Of a DNA stretch of 64,000 nucleotides, positions 16,319 through 25,731 are shown in pieces (positions within the stretch are counted from its first letter, which is position 1; every line of letters begins with the position of its first letter). The notes under the pieces are model-generated. The model was not told where the DNA came from, did no database searches, and worked only from the letters and a program-made list of their open reading frames with translations. Location of the stretch: contig CBDDIF010000002.1 of the NCBI GenBank assembly GCA_965228785.1, forward strand, positions 2,418,001 to 2,482,000, read 5' to 3'. This DNA is from Hoeflea_A sp965228785 (GTDB lineage: Bacteria; Pseudomonadota; Alphaproteobacteria; Rhizobiales; Rhizobiaceae). Both the position numbers and the translations under genes were made by a program.

Positions 16319-17014
16319 ATGGGTTACGTCTTTCCTCCGGCCCCCGTCGCATCCGTTTCCGTCGGCGGCAGTGACGACCGCCTGCCGGTGCGCCGGATAT
16401 TTTGCGTTGGGCGCAACTATGCCGCCCACGCCCGGGAGATGGGTCAGGATCCGGATCGCGAACTGCCCTTCTTCTTTTCCAAGCCCGGCGATGCCGTGGT
16501 CGACAGCGGTTTGGAAGTTCCGTATCCGCCTCAAACCGGGAATTTGCACTACGAAGGCGAACTCGTTGTGGCGATTGGCACAGCGGGCCGCAGCATTGCA
16601 GAAGCCGACAGCCTGTCGCATGTCTGGGGTTATGGTATTGGAAACGACCTTACCCGGCGCGATTTGCAACTTGCCGCGCGTGAAAAAGGCCGCCCGTGGG
16701 ACATGGCAAAGGGGTTCGACCGGTCAGCCGTGATCGGTCCGGTGCACCCGGTCGCCAATGTGGGACATCCGGACAAAGGCTTCATCCGCCTGACCGTCAA
16801 TGGCAAGACAAAGCAGGACGCCAATCTGTCGGACATGATCTGGTCGGTTCCCGAGATCGTTTCGATCCTGTCGCACTCGGTTGCCCTGGCACCCTGCGAC
16901 CTGATCATGACCGGCACACCGGCCGGCGTTGGCCCGCTCGTCCCAGGCGATCTGTGTGTCGTTTCGATCGACGGGCTCGGATCGATCGAAACCTACATTG
17001 GGCCGCCTGATTGA
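16319..17014 (+). CDS. Fumarylpyruvate hydrolase-like FAH-family protein
   Basis: A 231-residue FAH-domain hydrolase. 'RRIFCVGRNYAAHAREMG', 'PFFFSKPGDAVV', the metal-binding 'HYEGELVVAIG', 'GNDLTRRDLQ' and 'MTGTPAGVGPL' closely follow the pattern of fumarylpyruvate hydrolase (NagK), the last step of the gentisate pathway, giving fumarate and pyruvate. Gentisate dioxygenase and maleylpyruvate isomerase are not in the window. The stop is separated by one base from the stop of the convergent flavin monooxygenase gene. Confidence 0.85.
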   Translation: MGYVFPPAPVASVSVGGSDDRLPVRRIFCVGRNYAAHAREMGQDPDRELPFFFSKPGDAVVDSGLEVPYPPQTGNLHYEGELVVAIGTAGRSIAEADSLSHVWGYGIGNDLTRRDLQLAAREKGRPWDMAKGFDRSAVIGPVHPVANVGHPDKGFIRLTVNGKTKQDANLSDMIWSVPEIVSILSHSVALAPCDLIMTGTPAGVGPLVPGDLCVVSIDGLGSIETYIGPPD

Positions 17015-17015
17015 G

Positions 17016-18293
17016 TCAGATCACAGCCCCGGGCGGGATCGTTGGTGGTGCGCTGTTCAACTGTTCGATCGCAAACCCGGCGGCGGCCTTGTAGCCGGCC
17101 ATGAATTCCGCCCGCTCCTCAGGTGAGATCACGTCGTCGATGGCATCGAACTCACCGCCGCAGCGGTCGTCGACCATGTTGAGCAGACCGAAGGGACCGG
17201 CGCCGCGATTGCGTAGAACCAGTTCAGAGACCGGCCCGCAGAGTTTTTCATCGAACGCCGCCAGCGCATCTTCGCCGATGCCATGTTCGATCAGCATCGC
17301 GCCGAGAACACGGGTATCGACAATGGCCTGGCTCGCCCCGTTCGACCCGGTCGGATACATCGCATGCGCCGCATCGCCGAGCAGGATGACCTTGCCGTCA
17401 CGCCATGTCGGTATCGGATCGCGATCGATCATCGGGTTTTCGTAGGCAACGTCGGCCTGACGCATCAGGTCAGGAACATCCAGCCAATCATAGGTCCAAT
17501 CCTCGAAATGGTGGATGAAGTCATTGATCTCGACCGGTTTGAACCAACCCCGTTTCTGCCAGCCATCCGAACTGTCCACCGTCACTTCGGCGATCCAGTT
17601 GACCGTCGACATCCCCTTATGATCGGGGTGTGAGATCGGATAGATCACCATGCGCTGCCGATGCGTGCCCAGGCCGACAAAGGAGGAGCCAGTGCGGATC
17701 GGAAACGCCCTGCTGGTGCCGCGCCACATGAGGGCACCGCCCCAGTGAATGGGTGACTGATCGGGATGCATCTGCGCCCTCACCTCGGAGTGGATACCGT
17801 CGGCGCCGATCAGAATAGATCCGGTTTCGCGCGATTTCGTGCCGTCAGCATGCTGGACGAGTGCGGTCACGGTGCCATCGGCGTTGTTTTCATAGCCAAT
17901 GACCCGCGCGCCCAGACGCACCGTGCCAGGCCCGGCTCGTTGCAGCAGCTGCTCGTATAGCAGAATGTGGAGCATGCCGCGGTGGACGCCGTATTGCGGC
18001 CAATTGTATCCGGCCAGTAGCCCCCTGGTTTCACTGTAGATGTCATTGCCGTTGAGGCCGACCAGCGCCCATTCCTTGACCGGAAGTCCGACTCGATCCA
18101 GGTCACGCTGCTGGAACCCGAGGTCGTAGAGCTCCCGAACCGCATTTGGCTGGAGATTGATGCCGACGCCCAGAGGCTGCATGCGCTCGTTGGTTTCGAA
18201 CACGATGCAGGGCACACCGATCTGTTGAAGCGTGAGGGCGCAGGCGATGCCGCCTATCCCGCCGCCGGCGATCAGTGCAGGCTGTTGACTCAT
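17016..18293 (-). CDS. PhzS-like FAD-dependent monooxygenase
   Basis: 425 residues from the ATG at 18293 (GGAG nine bases upstream). It has the flavin hydroxylase landmarks: FAD motif 'IAGGGIGGIACAL', DG motif 'LIGADGIHSEVR' and GD motif 'VILLGDAAHAMYPTGSNGAS'. Further stretches ('QPLGVGINLQPNAV', 'WPQYGVHRGMLH', 'MWRGTS') match the group containing the phenazine hydroxylase PhzS rather than classical p-hydroxybenzoate hydroxylase. It would hydroxylate or decarboxylatively hydroxylate an aromatic acid using NAD(P)H and O2. It lies 86 bases downstream of the SDR gene and may be the tail of the large operon. Confidence 0.85.
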   Translation of the reverse strand: MSQQPALIAGGGIGGIACALTLQQIGVPCIVFETNERMQPLGVGINLQPNAVRELYDLGFQQRDLDRVGLPVKEWALVGLNGNDIYSETRGLLAGYNWPQYGVHRGMLHILLYEQLLQRAGPGTVRLGARVIGYENNADGTVTALVQHADGTKSRETGSILIGADGIHSEVRAQMHPDQSPIHWGGALMWRGTSRAFPIRTGSSFVGLGTHRQRMVIYPISHPDHKGMSTVNWIAEVTVDSSDGWQKRGWFKPVEINDFIHHFEDWTYDWLDVPDLMRQADVAYENPMIDRDPIPTWRDGKVILLGDAAHAMYPTGSNGASQAIVDTRVLGAMLIEHGIGEDALAAFDEKLCGPVSELVLRNRGAGPFGLLNMVDDRCGGEFDAIDDVISPEERAEFMAGYKAAAGFAIEQLNSAPPTIPPGAVI

Positions 18294-18379
18294 GAATCTG
18301 GCTCCGGGCGAATTCTTTCCCGGCACCATATTCGCAGGTGGTCGTCAATCCAATCAGAGATTCTATCGCGCCAATGCGA

Positions 18380-19093
18380 TCAGTACTGGTCCTCCAGACG
18401 GCAGTTTACCAACAGCTCCGGCACCGCTGCTGTGTTGGGCAAATGCAGTGCCGTGACAGCCAGTTCAGCCAGATCCTCGGCATCGATCATCTCCTCCGGT
18501 TGGACTTTGGTTACAGCAGCGGTCATGTCGGTGCGGACGAAACTGGGGCACAGCGTGGTGATCCGCAAACCATCGTCCCAGCCGATCCGGCGACATCCGT
18601 GAGACAGAGCTATGAGGGCATGCTTGGTCATGTTGTACGCGACGTTCTCGTTGCGAACCCTTTTGCCGGACAGCGAAGCGACGTTGAGGATGCGGCCGGT
18701 TCCGGAGCGGCGCAGATGCGGCAGGCACAAGCGCGTCATGAACAATGGCCCCTTGACGTTGATCGCCCACAGCGCGTCGAGGTCGCTCTCATCCCCCTGC
18801 TCGATCGAAAACCGGTTGGAGGCACCGGCGTTGTTGATCAGCCCGTCAATCTGACCGAAGGCCGCCAGCGTTCCGTCCACCCAGGGCGCAAAGCTGGCGC
18901 GATCGGCGGCGTCATAGCGAAAATGGCGGCGCTCTTCCGTCTCAGGCCCAAAAGTATCCACCAATACTTCGGGGTTTCGCGCGCCCAGACTGAGATGACA
19001 ACCTGCGGCAGCCAGGCGACGGGCAATTGCGGCGCCAATCCCCCGATTGGCTCCTGAAATCAGGAAAACGCGGTCTTTGGGATCGAGCATCAT
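18380..19093 (-). CDS. Short-chain dehydrogenase/reductase
   Basis: A 237-residue classical SDR: cofactor motif 'SGANRGIGAAIA' (residues 13-24), 'NNAG' at 87-90, catalytic Ser140, Tyr153 and Lys157 ('YNMTK'). It interconverts an alcohol and a ketone with NAD(P)H; substrate unknown. Either of the first two ATGs could be used. The upstream FAD oxidoreductase ends with no gap, so this gene belongs to the long operon and probably processes a downstream intermediate. Confidence 0.9.
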   Translation of the reverse strand: MMLDPKDRVFLISGANRGIGAAIARRLAAAGCHLSLGARNPEVLVDTFGPETEERRHFRYDAADRASFAPWVDGTLAAFGQIDGLINNAGASNRFSIEQGDESDLDALWAINVKGPLFMTRLCLPHLRRSGTGRILNVASLSGKRVRNENVAYNMTKHALIALSHGCRRIGWDDGLRITTLCPSFVRTDMTAAVTKVQPEEMIDAEDLAELAVTALHLPNTAAVPELLVNCRLEDQY

Positions 19094-20413
19094 TCAACTC
19101 CTTCGGAAACGATCAGGGGAGAAGGGTGTGGGATCGGCAATCGGTTCGGCGCCTGTCGCGAGGTCGGAGGCCAGATGCCCGATGCCGGGTCCGAGGCCGA
19201 AGCCGTGCCCGGACAATCCGGTCGCCAGGACAAGGCCTTCCAGTCCATCTGGAGACCCGATCACCGGGACCTCATCGGGCATGACATCGATCATGCCGCC
19301 CCAGGCCTCCGCAACCGGCACGCCTTCCAGCCAGGGAAACACGTCGACAGCCTCCCGGTAGATCCCGTCAATGATGCCCGGATGCGGCGTCGGATCGAGA
19401 ACACGCGCCGTTTCGAACGGGCTCAACTGGTCGGCTCTCCAGCGATGGCGGCCAAGAGCGCCGAAGAACTCCGGACCGAACCGGATCTTCAGCGTGCGCC
19501 AGTGGGCGACGGCGTGCGGCAGAAAGGAACGAAAATGCGTGAACGCCGCGGGGATGATATCAAAGCGGCCGGCATGGCTTCGCCCGATCGTGACACCGCC
19601 ATCGCGTCGTGGACGAAATGAGGCTCGGGAGGTGCCAACCGGGCCCGGCGACGGCGGGTCCACGGGACCTGTGCGGAGGGCCTGACTGCGGATCGCCAGC
19701 TGCGGCAGCGACAGGCCCATGTTTTCAAGAACCGTCCGCGACCAGGCACCACCCGCGAGGATGACCGACACGCAGTTGATGCGGCCATGCTCGGTGACAA
19801 CTGCGGTCACGCGCCCGCCGGCACGTTCAATTGTGCGCACGGCGGTACTCTCGTAGATCTGGGCGCCGGTCTTTGCCGCCAGTTGCGCCAAGCCGGGAAC
19901 CGCCAGCGCCGGTTCGGCGTGCATGTCCGTCGGCGTTTCGATGCCGCCGAGAAAGCGCCCAGCCCCCGGACCCGCTCGAGCGGTCGACTCAGCGGACGAC
20001 AGCAGTCGAGAACTGAGCTGGAAACCGCGGGTCTCCTGCAGCCACGCCTCGTGCCTGGCCATATCGTTTTCGGTCGAGGCCAGATAGGTGATGCCCTTTT
20101 CGCGCAACCCGATATCGGCATCGAGTTGCACCGCATGACGACGCCACAGGTTCTGTGCCTGCAACATGAGCGGTATTTCGCGGATGTCGCGTCCCTGGTT
20201 ACGGATCCAGCCCCAGTTCCGCGATGACTGCTCGCCGGCAATCCGCCCCTTTTCACAAAGCACCACCGGAATGCCGCGCTCGGCAAGCGTCAACGCTGCG
20301 GTCACTCCAACGACACCGCCACCGATCACAACGACCTCGGCGCTGGGTGGCAGAGGACGATCCGGACCGTGGGCAAAACCCGGATTGGTTCCGGGAACGG
20401 TGATCGTGCTCAT
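19094..20413 (-). CDS. DAO-family FAD-dependent oxidoreductase
   Basis: 439 residues. The N-terminal 'VVVIGGGVVGVTAALTLAER' is the FAD motif, followed by 'RIAGEQSSRNWGWIRNQGRD', a pattern of glycine/D-amino-acid/sarcosine-type oxidases and dehydrogenases. Near the C-terminus 'VIGSPDGLEGLVLATGLSGHG' is the typical second FAD contact. It would deaminate a secondary or primary amine, such as an N-substituted glycine. The ATG overlaps the DppF-like ATPase stop (ATGA), and the stop abuts the SDR start. In an operon with hydantoinase and creatininase-like genes, a sarcosine-like substrate is a reasonable guess. Confidence 0.87.
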   Translation of the reverse strand: MSTITVPGTNPGFAHGPDRPLPPSAEVVVIGGGVVGVTAALTLAERGIPVVLCEKGRIAGEQSSRNWGWIRNQGRDIREIPLMLQAQNLWRRHAVQLDADIGLREKGITYLASTENDMARHEAWLQETRGFQLSSRLLSSAESTARAGPGAGRFLGGIETPTDMHAEPALAVPGLAQLAAKTGAQIYESTAVRTIERAGGRVTAVVTEHGRINCVSVILAGGAWSRTVLENMGLSLPQLAIRSQALRTGPVDPPSPGPVGTSRASFRPRRDGGVTIGRSHAGRFDIIPAAFTHFRSFLPHAVAHWRTLKIRFGPEFFGALGRHRWRADQLSPFETARVLDPTPHPGIIDGIYREAVDVFPWLEGVPVAEAWGGMIDVMPDEVPVIGSPDGLEGLVLATGLSGHGFGLGPGIGHLASDLATGAEPIADPTPFSPDRFRRS

Positions 20414-21393
20414 TGCGGAATGTCCTCGCGAATGCAGGCGCTGCTGTGGCCCGGTTCGATTTCCGCGAGTGGCGGGACGGTTTCGGCGCAGGCCGGCAAG
20501 GCGTAGGGACAGCGGGTGCGGAATACGCAACCCGATGGCGGCGCGGCGGGGCTCGGCTGCTCGCCCTTGAGAATGAGGCGCTCGGATTTCCGGCTGTGAA
20601 GGCGCGGCGCGGCGGAGAGCAGCGCTTGTGTATATGGATGCCGCGGCGCCGCATAGATCCGCCCGACCGGGGCGATTTCCATGACCCGACCCAGATACAA
20701 AACCATCACCCGGTCGGAGACATGTTCGATCACCCCGAGGTCATGGCCGATGAACAGCATTGCAAGGTTCAACTCGGACTTGAGATCCGCCATGAGGTTG
20801 ATGATTTGCGCCTGAATGGAGACATCGAGGGCCGATACGGGCTCGTCAGCCACAACAAAATCCGGACCAACTGAGAGGGCGCGGGCAATGCCGATCCGCT
20901 GTCGTTGCCCGCCGGAAAACTCATGTGGATAGCGGGAAAGGTGGCCGGCGTTGAGCCCGACTCGCTCGAGAATTTCCACCAATAGTCCGTCGTCCGCCTT
21001 CATCCCGTGGATCGCCAGCGCTTCGCTCAGAGCCCGGCGAACGGTCTTGCGCGGGTCCAGCGACGCATAGGGGTCCTGGAACACGATCTGCATCCTACGA
21101 CGCAGCTGGCGCAAATCATCCTGGCCAAGCCCCGTGACATCGGTGCCGTCGAAAACAACCCGTCCCTCGCTGGGCTCGATCAGCCTCAATACGGCGCGGC
21201 CGAGTGTCGACTTGCCCGACCCGCTCTCGCCGACAAGGCCAAGCACTTCGCCCCGGTTGAGGGTGAAGCTGACCGAAGTGACGGCCTGAATCTGTTTTGT
21301 GCCGAGGCCAAGGAGCCCGGCACTCACCGGAAACCGTTTGGAGAGGCCGTCGACCTGAAGGAGCGGATCGGAAACGACTTCGACCGCCATCAC
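20410..21393 (-). CDS. Peptide-type ABC transporter ATP-binding protein (DppF/OppF-like)
   Basis: A 327-residue ATPase of the dipeptide/oligopeptide/nickel importer family: Walker A 'GESGSGKST', signature 'FSGGQRQRIGIARAL', Walker B 'FVVADEPVSALD', H-loop 'FIGHDLG', and the C-terminal oligopeptide extension with a Cys-rich 'CVFRTRCPYALPAC'. It energises import together with the fused permease-ATPase gene, whose stop overlaps this gene's ATG (ATGA). Confidence 0.95.
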   Translation of the reverse strand: MMAVEVVSDPLLQVDGLSKRFPVSAGLLGLGTKQIQAVTSVSFTLNRGEVLGLVGESGSGKSTLGRAVLRLIEPSEGRVVFDGTDVTGLGQDDLRQLRRRMQIVFQDPYASLDPRKTVRRALSEALAIHGMKADDGLLVEILERVGLNAGHLSRYPHEFSGGQRQRIGIARALSVGPDFVVADEPVSALDVSIQAQIINLMADLKSELNLAMLFIGHDLGVIEHVSDRVMVLYLGRVMEIAPVGRIYAAPRHPYTQALLSAAPRLHSRKSERLILKGEQPSPAAPPSGCVFRTRCPYALPACAETVPPLAEIEPGHSSACIREDIPQ

Positions 21394-23237
21394 GACACCT
21401 CATTCCAGAAATGGCACCGGCTGCGGCTCTTCTCCGCGTCGACAAGCACAGGTTCCTCGGTGCGGCAAATCTCCTGCGCCAATGGGCAACGCGGAGAAAA
21501 GGCACAGCCGGTCGGCAGGTCGAGCGGGTTCGGAACAGCACCTTCGATGGCACGCAACCGGCCCGAACTTCCAGGTGTCGGAGCACTGTCCAGAAGGCCT
21601 CTGGTATAGGGGTGCCGGGGTTGGGCGAACACATCGGCTACAGCGCCCTCTTCGACTACTTTTCCCGCATAGAAAACCATCACTCGGTCTGCAATTTCAT
21701 CGACCACGCCCAGGTCGTGGGTGATGAACACCATCGCTGGACGCGACGCGCTGGCGTCGAGCAACCGCCTGAGGAGATCCAGGATCTGCGCCTGAATGGT
21801 CACATCAAGCGCTGTGGTCGGTTCGTCAGCAATGAGAACCTGCGGTTCGAGCACCAGGGCCATGGCAATCATCGCCCGCTGTCTGAGTCCTCCGGACAGT
21901 TCGTGCGGAAAGGCTCGCGCCCGAAGGGCCGGCTCCGGCACGCCGACCTTCTCCAGGGTCTCGATCGCCAGCGTCCAGGCTTCCTTTCGATCAATGTCGC
22001 GGTGTTGCATCACGGCCTCGACAATCTGGTCACCGATCCGATGCACCGGATTCAGGGCCGTCATCGGCTCCTGGAAAATCATCGCGATTTCATCACCACG
22101 GACTTTACGCAAAGTCTCTTCGTCGGCCGCCGCAAGGTCGAGGTGGTTGCCGGCTCGGTTCTTGAGCCAGATATTGCCGGATACGATGCGGCCTGATCCC
22201 GGCGGCTGTAATCCAATCAGCGACAGGCCCGTCATCGATTTGCCCGAACCGCTTTCGCCGACAATCGCCAGTGTCTCTCCGCGATTGAGCCTGAAGCTCA
22301 CACCATCGACGGCAGGAACAATGCCCGAATCCGTGGCGATCCTGGTGCGCAGATCATTGACGGCAAGCAAGGCCTCGGGATCCGGCTTCATCGGATCGAA
22401 CGAGACATCGGGCGGTGGCGTTCGGGCGGCGCGTTGCTTCGGATCAAAAACATCACGCAACCCGTCGCAAAGCGCGTTGAACACCAGAACGGTGGCAACC
22501 AAAGCCAGACACGGCCAAATCAGCGGCAGCGTTGTGTAGGCCATCGTGCCGCGCGCCTCGCGGATCATGAGGCCCCAGGACGGCGCCGGCGGCACGACGC
22601 CCAGGCCAAGGAACGACAAGCCGCTTTCGATCAGCACTGCCGAGGCGATCGTCAGCGATATCTGCACGATGATCGGACCGGCTACATTCGGTAGCACCGT
22701 GCCCAGTACGATCCGCGGCGGACGGGCGCCAAGTGCCCGGGTCGCCTCGACATATTCGAGCTTGCGGACTGACAGGACCTCGCCATAGGTAACCCGAGCG
22801 AAGCCGGGCGCAAAGAGGATCGAGAGACAGGCCGTCAACGTGATGACACCGGGTCCGAACAACGTGACAACGAGCAGTGCCAGGAGGATCGGCGGGAACG
22901 ACAGGATGATATCGACCAGACGCAGGGTGAGGATTTCGGAAAGGCCGCGAAAGTAGCCGCCGATCAATCCCAAAGTCACGCCTATCACCATGGCGATCGC
23001 GGCAGAGAGCATGGCCACGGTTAGCGACACGCGGCCGCCGTAAAGCAGGCGCGAGAAGATGTCGCGGCCGAAATTGTCCTGTCCGAGCCAGTGCTCCATG
23101 GAGGGCGGCTTGTTGCGGCCGATCACATTCATCGAAGTCGGATCGAAGGGCGCCAGAAGTGGCGCGCCGAACGCCAGGATCAGCAGGACGATCAGGGCGA
23201 TGCCCGGGATCAGAACCGGTCGAAGACGGGCATTCAT
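21390..23237 (-). CDS. DppC-DppD fusion: ABC permease joined to ATP-binding domain
   Basis: 615 residues. Residues 1-270 are a DppC-like permease with six or so membrane spans and the EAA-type loop ('EATRALGARPPRIVLGTVLP'). After a Pro/Asp-rich linker (270-290) comes a complete DppD-like ATPase with Walker A 'GESGSGKS', signature 'LSGGLRQRAMIAMAL', Walker B 'VLIADEPTTALD' and the oligopeptide C-terminal 'CAFSPRCPLAQEIC'. These are usually two genes. The fusion guarantees equal amounts of permease and ATPase. Overlaps both neighbours by ATGA. Confidence 0.93.
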   Translation of the reverse strand: MNARLRPVLIPGIALIVLLILAFGAPLLAPFDPTSMNVIGRNKPPSMEHWLGQDNFGRDIFSRLLYGGRVSLTVAMLSAAIAMVIGVTLGLIGGYFRGLSEILTLRLVDIILSFPPILLALLVVTLFGPGVITLTACLSILFAPGFARVTYGEVLSVRKLEYVEATRALGARPPRIVLGTVLPNVAGPIIVQISLTIASAVLIESGLSFLGLGVVPPAPSWGLMIREARGTMAYTTLPLIWPCLALVATVLVFNALCDGLRDVFDPKQRAARTPPPDVSFDPMKPDPEALLAVNDLRTRIATDSGIVPAVDGVSFRLNRGETLAIVGESGSGKSMTGLSLIGLQPPGSGRIVSGNIWLKNRAGNHLDLAAADEETLRKVRGDEIAMIFQEPMTALNPVHRIGDQIVEAVMQHRDIDRKEAWTLAIETLEKVGVPEPALRARAFPHELSGGLRQRAMIAMALVLEPQVLIADEPTTALDVTIQAQILDLLRRLLDASASRPAMVFITHDLGVVDEIADRVMVFYAGKVVEEGAVADVFAQPRHPYTRGLLDSAPTPGSSGRLRAIEGAVPNPLDLPTGCAFSPRCPLAQEICRTEEPVLVDAEKSRSRCHFWNEVS

Positions 23238-24187
23238 TGATGTCCCACCCTCGGATCCAGAACCGAGTAGAGAAGGTCCACCGCCAGATTGATCAGGATG
23301 AACAGAAACGAGGTGACCAATACGATGCCTTGCACGGCAGGATAGTCGCGCTGTTCGACAGCGCTGACCAGAAATCCGGACAGGCCCGGCCAGTTGAAGA
23401 CATATTCGATGAGGACGGTCGAGCCGAGCAGCGTGCCGACACTCAGGCCCACAATGGTCACGACCGGACCCAGCGAATTGCGCACCACGTGCCGGCGTAG
23501 CACCTGACGTTCGGGCAACCCCTTTGCCCGCGCGGTACGCACCCAGTCACGCTGCAACGTTTCGATGACCGAAGTACGGGTCATGCGGTAAACGACCGCC
23601 GACAGCCCCACGGCAATCGTGAAAGCTGGCATGGACAGGTAGACAAGGTGCCCCCAGGGGTCCTCGAAAAACGAAACATAGCCGCCTGCGGGCACCCAAC
23701 GCAGCTTCTGCGCAAACGCCAGGATCAGCAAGGTGCCAATGACGAAGACCGGCATGGACAGGTTGATGGAGGCGACTGCGGAAAGTGTCCGCTCAAGCGC
23801 TGAACCCTGTCGGCGAGCGGCAAGCGTGCCGAGCGGCAGACCGACGGCGACGGCCAACAGTGTAGCGGCGAAAATGAGCTCCAGCGTGCGCGGCAGGCGC
23901 GCCGCAATCTCATCGGCAATCGGATATCCATCCTGGAAAGACACGCCGAGATCGCCGCGCAGGATCCCCAGAAGATAGCTTGTGTATTGCTCCCACAAGG
24001 GCCGGTTGAGCCCCATCTGCTCGCGCAGCGCCTCGATGGCCTCAGGCGGAGGCAGAACGCCGCCCGACGAAGACAGAAGGGCGGCAGGATCGCCCGGGAT
24101 CAGATGCAGAAGCGAAAACACGATGGTCGCCACCACCCAGACAAGAACGATGGCGACCAGTACACGCCGAAGCGCATAGTTGAGCAT
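23234..24187 (-). CDS. Peptide-type ABC transporter permease (DppB-like)
   Basis: 317 residues from the ATG at 24187, which overlaps the substrate-binding protein stop by one base (TAATG). N-terminal membrane segment 'VLVAIVLVWVVATIVFSLLH' with the DppB landmark 'LIPGDPAALL', then 'LWEQYTSYLLGILRGDLG' and the coupling loop 'DWVRTARAKGLPERQVL'. It pairs with the DppC part of the fusion to form the membrane channel. An open frame further upstream is not used. Confidence 0.94.
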   Translation of the reverse strand: MLNYALRRVLVAIVLVWVVATIVFSLLHLIPGDPAALLSSSGGVLPPPEAIEALREQMGLNRPLWEQYTSYLLGILRGDLGVSFQDGYPIADEIAARLPRTLELIFAATLLAVAVGLPLGTLAARRQGSALERTLSAVASINLSMPVFVIGTLLILAFAQKLRWVPAGGYVSFFEDPWGHLVYLSMPAFTIAVGLSAVVYRMTRTSVIETLQRDWVRTARAKGLPERQVLRRHVVRNSLGPVVTIVGLSVGTLLGSTVLIEYVFNWPGLSGFLVSAVEQRDYPAVQGIVLVTSFLFILINLAVDLLYSVLDPRVGHQ

Positions 24188-25731
24188 TAGATGATCTCGG
24201 CCTCTTCGATCATGCTGCCCGAGTAGAACGTCAGGAATCCGGGAATATTGGCAAAGCCGGAGACCGTGTCCTGGGTGGCGTAGCCCTGGCTGCGCCAGTT
24301 GATGCCGACGATCGGCACGGTTTCCAAGGCACGCGCCTGCCACTTGTCATAGATCGCCTTGCGCTTGGTCTGATCAATCTCGGAGCGGCCCTGATCGATC
24401 AAACCGTCAAGCTCCGGATCGTTGAAGCCATGCGAACGGACGAAGGACGCGCCGAGGCGACCGTCAACGAAGTTCGACAGGGCGTCGGGGTCATTGTACT
24501 GGCCGGCGGTTCCCATGACCGCGATGTCGTACTGACCCTTATTGCCCAGATCGACGCGGGTCGCCCAATCCGGCAGGTTCAGTTCGACGTCGATGCCGAC
24601 CTGCTGCAGATATTGCTGGCAGACGGCAGCCGTATCCTGGTGCATGCCGTATTGCGCGGTCGACAGCATGGTGCAGCTGAAGCCGTCGCCGAAGCCTGCT
24701 TCGCTCAGCAGTTCCTTGGCCCGGTCCGGATTGTACGACCAGTGGTTGGCGTATTCCGGATTGTGATAGTAGGAGCTTTCCGGAACCGGCATTCCGTTCA
24801 GTGCGCGACCACGACCGAAGAAAGCCGCCGCCATCACGTCTTCACGCTTGATCGCGTAGCCGACGGCATCGCGTACCTTGGCGTTGGACAGCGGGCCATC
24901 CGTAACGTTGAAAAGGAGATACATGAAGGGGCCGTCGGTGGTGTCGAGGTCGAGTTTCGGATTGTTCTCTACCTGATCCATCGCCTGCCAGGGGACATAC
25001 TCGATGATGTCGACGTCGCCCGCCTCCAGGGCCGCGACGCGCAGGTTCTCATCCTTGTAGGCAATGAAGGACAGATTTTCCGTCTTTGGCAAGCCGGCCT
25101 TGTAGAAATCCGGAAAAGCCTTGAGGTCGATCCGTGTGCCGCGCTCGTTGTTGGTGATGGTGTAAGGACCGCAGCCGACCGGATTGGCCGGATCAGCCTC
25201 AAGCGCGGCCGCGGAGACGACGAAGGCATAGAAACTTGCGACCAGATAGATGAACGAGGCTGACGGCGAAGACAGCTTGATGCGGACGGTGTGGTCGTCC
25301 GGCGTCTCGATGCTATCAATGATGCCCAGGGCCGCGCGTAGATAGGCGGTGGAATCCTTGGCCTTGATGGCGTCGAAGCTGGCCTTGACATCGGCCGAGG
25401 TCACCGGCGATCCGTCATGGAATTTGGCATTCTTGCGCAAATCGAAACGGTAGGTCTGCGCGTCCTCTGCTTCCCAGGTCTCGGCGATTTCCGGGCGCAG
25501 ATTGGCCTGGGCATCGTATCCCAGCAGGCCGCGATAGACCTGCAATTTCACGGTCGATGCTGCGGTGCCCGCGTTTTTCCAGGGTTCCAGCGTCGGCGGG
25601 TAAGATGAGAGCCCGAAGACCAGCGTACCCGGATTGGCGGCACGAGCCCGGCCGACCAGGCTTGGGCCGACAAGGAGTGCTGCCCCGGCTGCTGTGCCGG
25701 TCTTCAGGATGTTTCTGCGTGTCAGTTTCAT
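24187..25731 (-). CDS. ABC transporter substrate-binding protein (SBP_bac_5), Tat-exported
   Basis: 514 residues. The signal peptide has twin arginines ('LTRRNILKTG') and ends near 'GRARA', so export is by the Tat route. The mature protein has the peptide-binding family pattern: 'LEPWKNAGTAAS', 'YDAQANLRPEIAETWE', 'YRFDLRKNAKFHDG'. Such proteins bind peptides but also opines, glutathione or other small solutes. It overlaps HyuB (ATGA) and DppB (TAATG), so transporter and enzymes are made together. Confidence 0.94.
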   Translation of the reverse strand: MKLTRRNILKTGTAAGAALLVGPSLVGRARAANPGTLVFGLSSYPPTLEPWKNAGTAASTVKLQVYRGLLGYDAQANLRPEIAETWEAEDAQTYRFDLRKNAKFHDGSPVTSADVKASFDAIKAKDSTAYLRAALGIIDSIETPDDHTVRIKLSSPSASFIYLVASFYAFVVSAAALEADPANPVGCGPYTITNNERGTRIDLKAFPDFYKAGLPKTENLSFIAYKDENLRVAALEAGDVDIIEYVPWQAMDQVENNPKLDLDTTDGPFMYLLFNVTDGPLSNAKVRDAVGYAIKREDVMAAAFFGRGRALNGMPVPESSYYHNPEYANHWSYNPDRAKELLSEAGFGDGFSCTMLSTAQYGMHQDTAAVCQQYLQQVGIDVELNLPDWATRVDLGNKGQYDIAVMGTAGQYNDPDALSNFVDGRLGASFVRSHGFNDPELDGLIDQGRSEIDQTKRKAIYDKWQARALETVPIVGINWRSQGYATQDTVSGFANIPGFLTFYSGSMIEEAEII

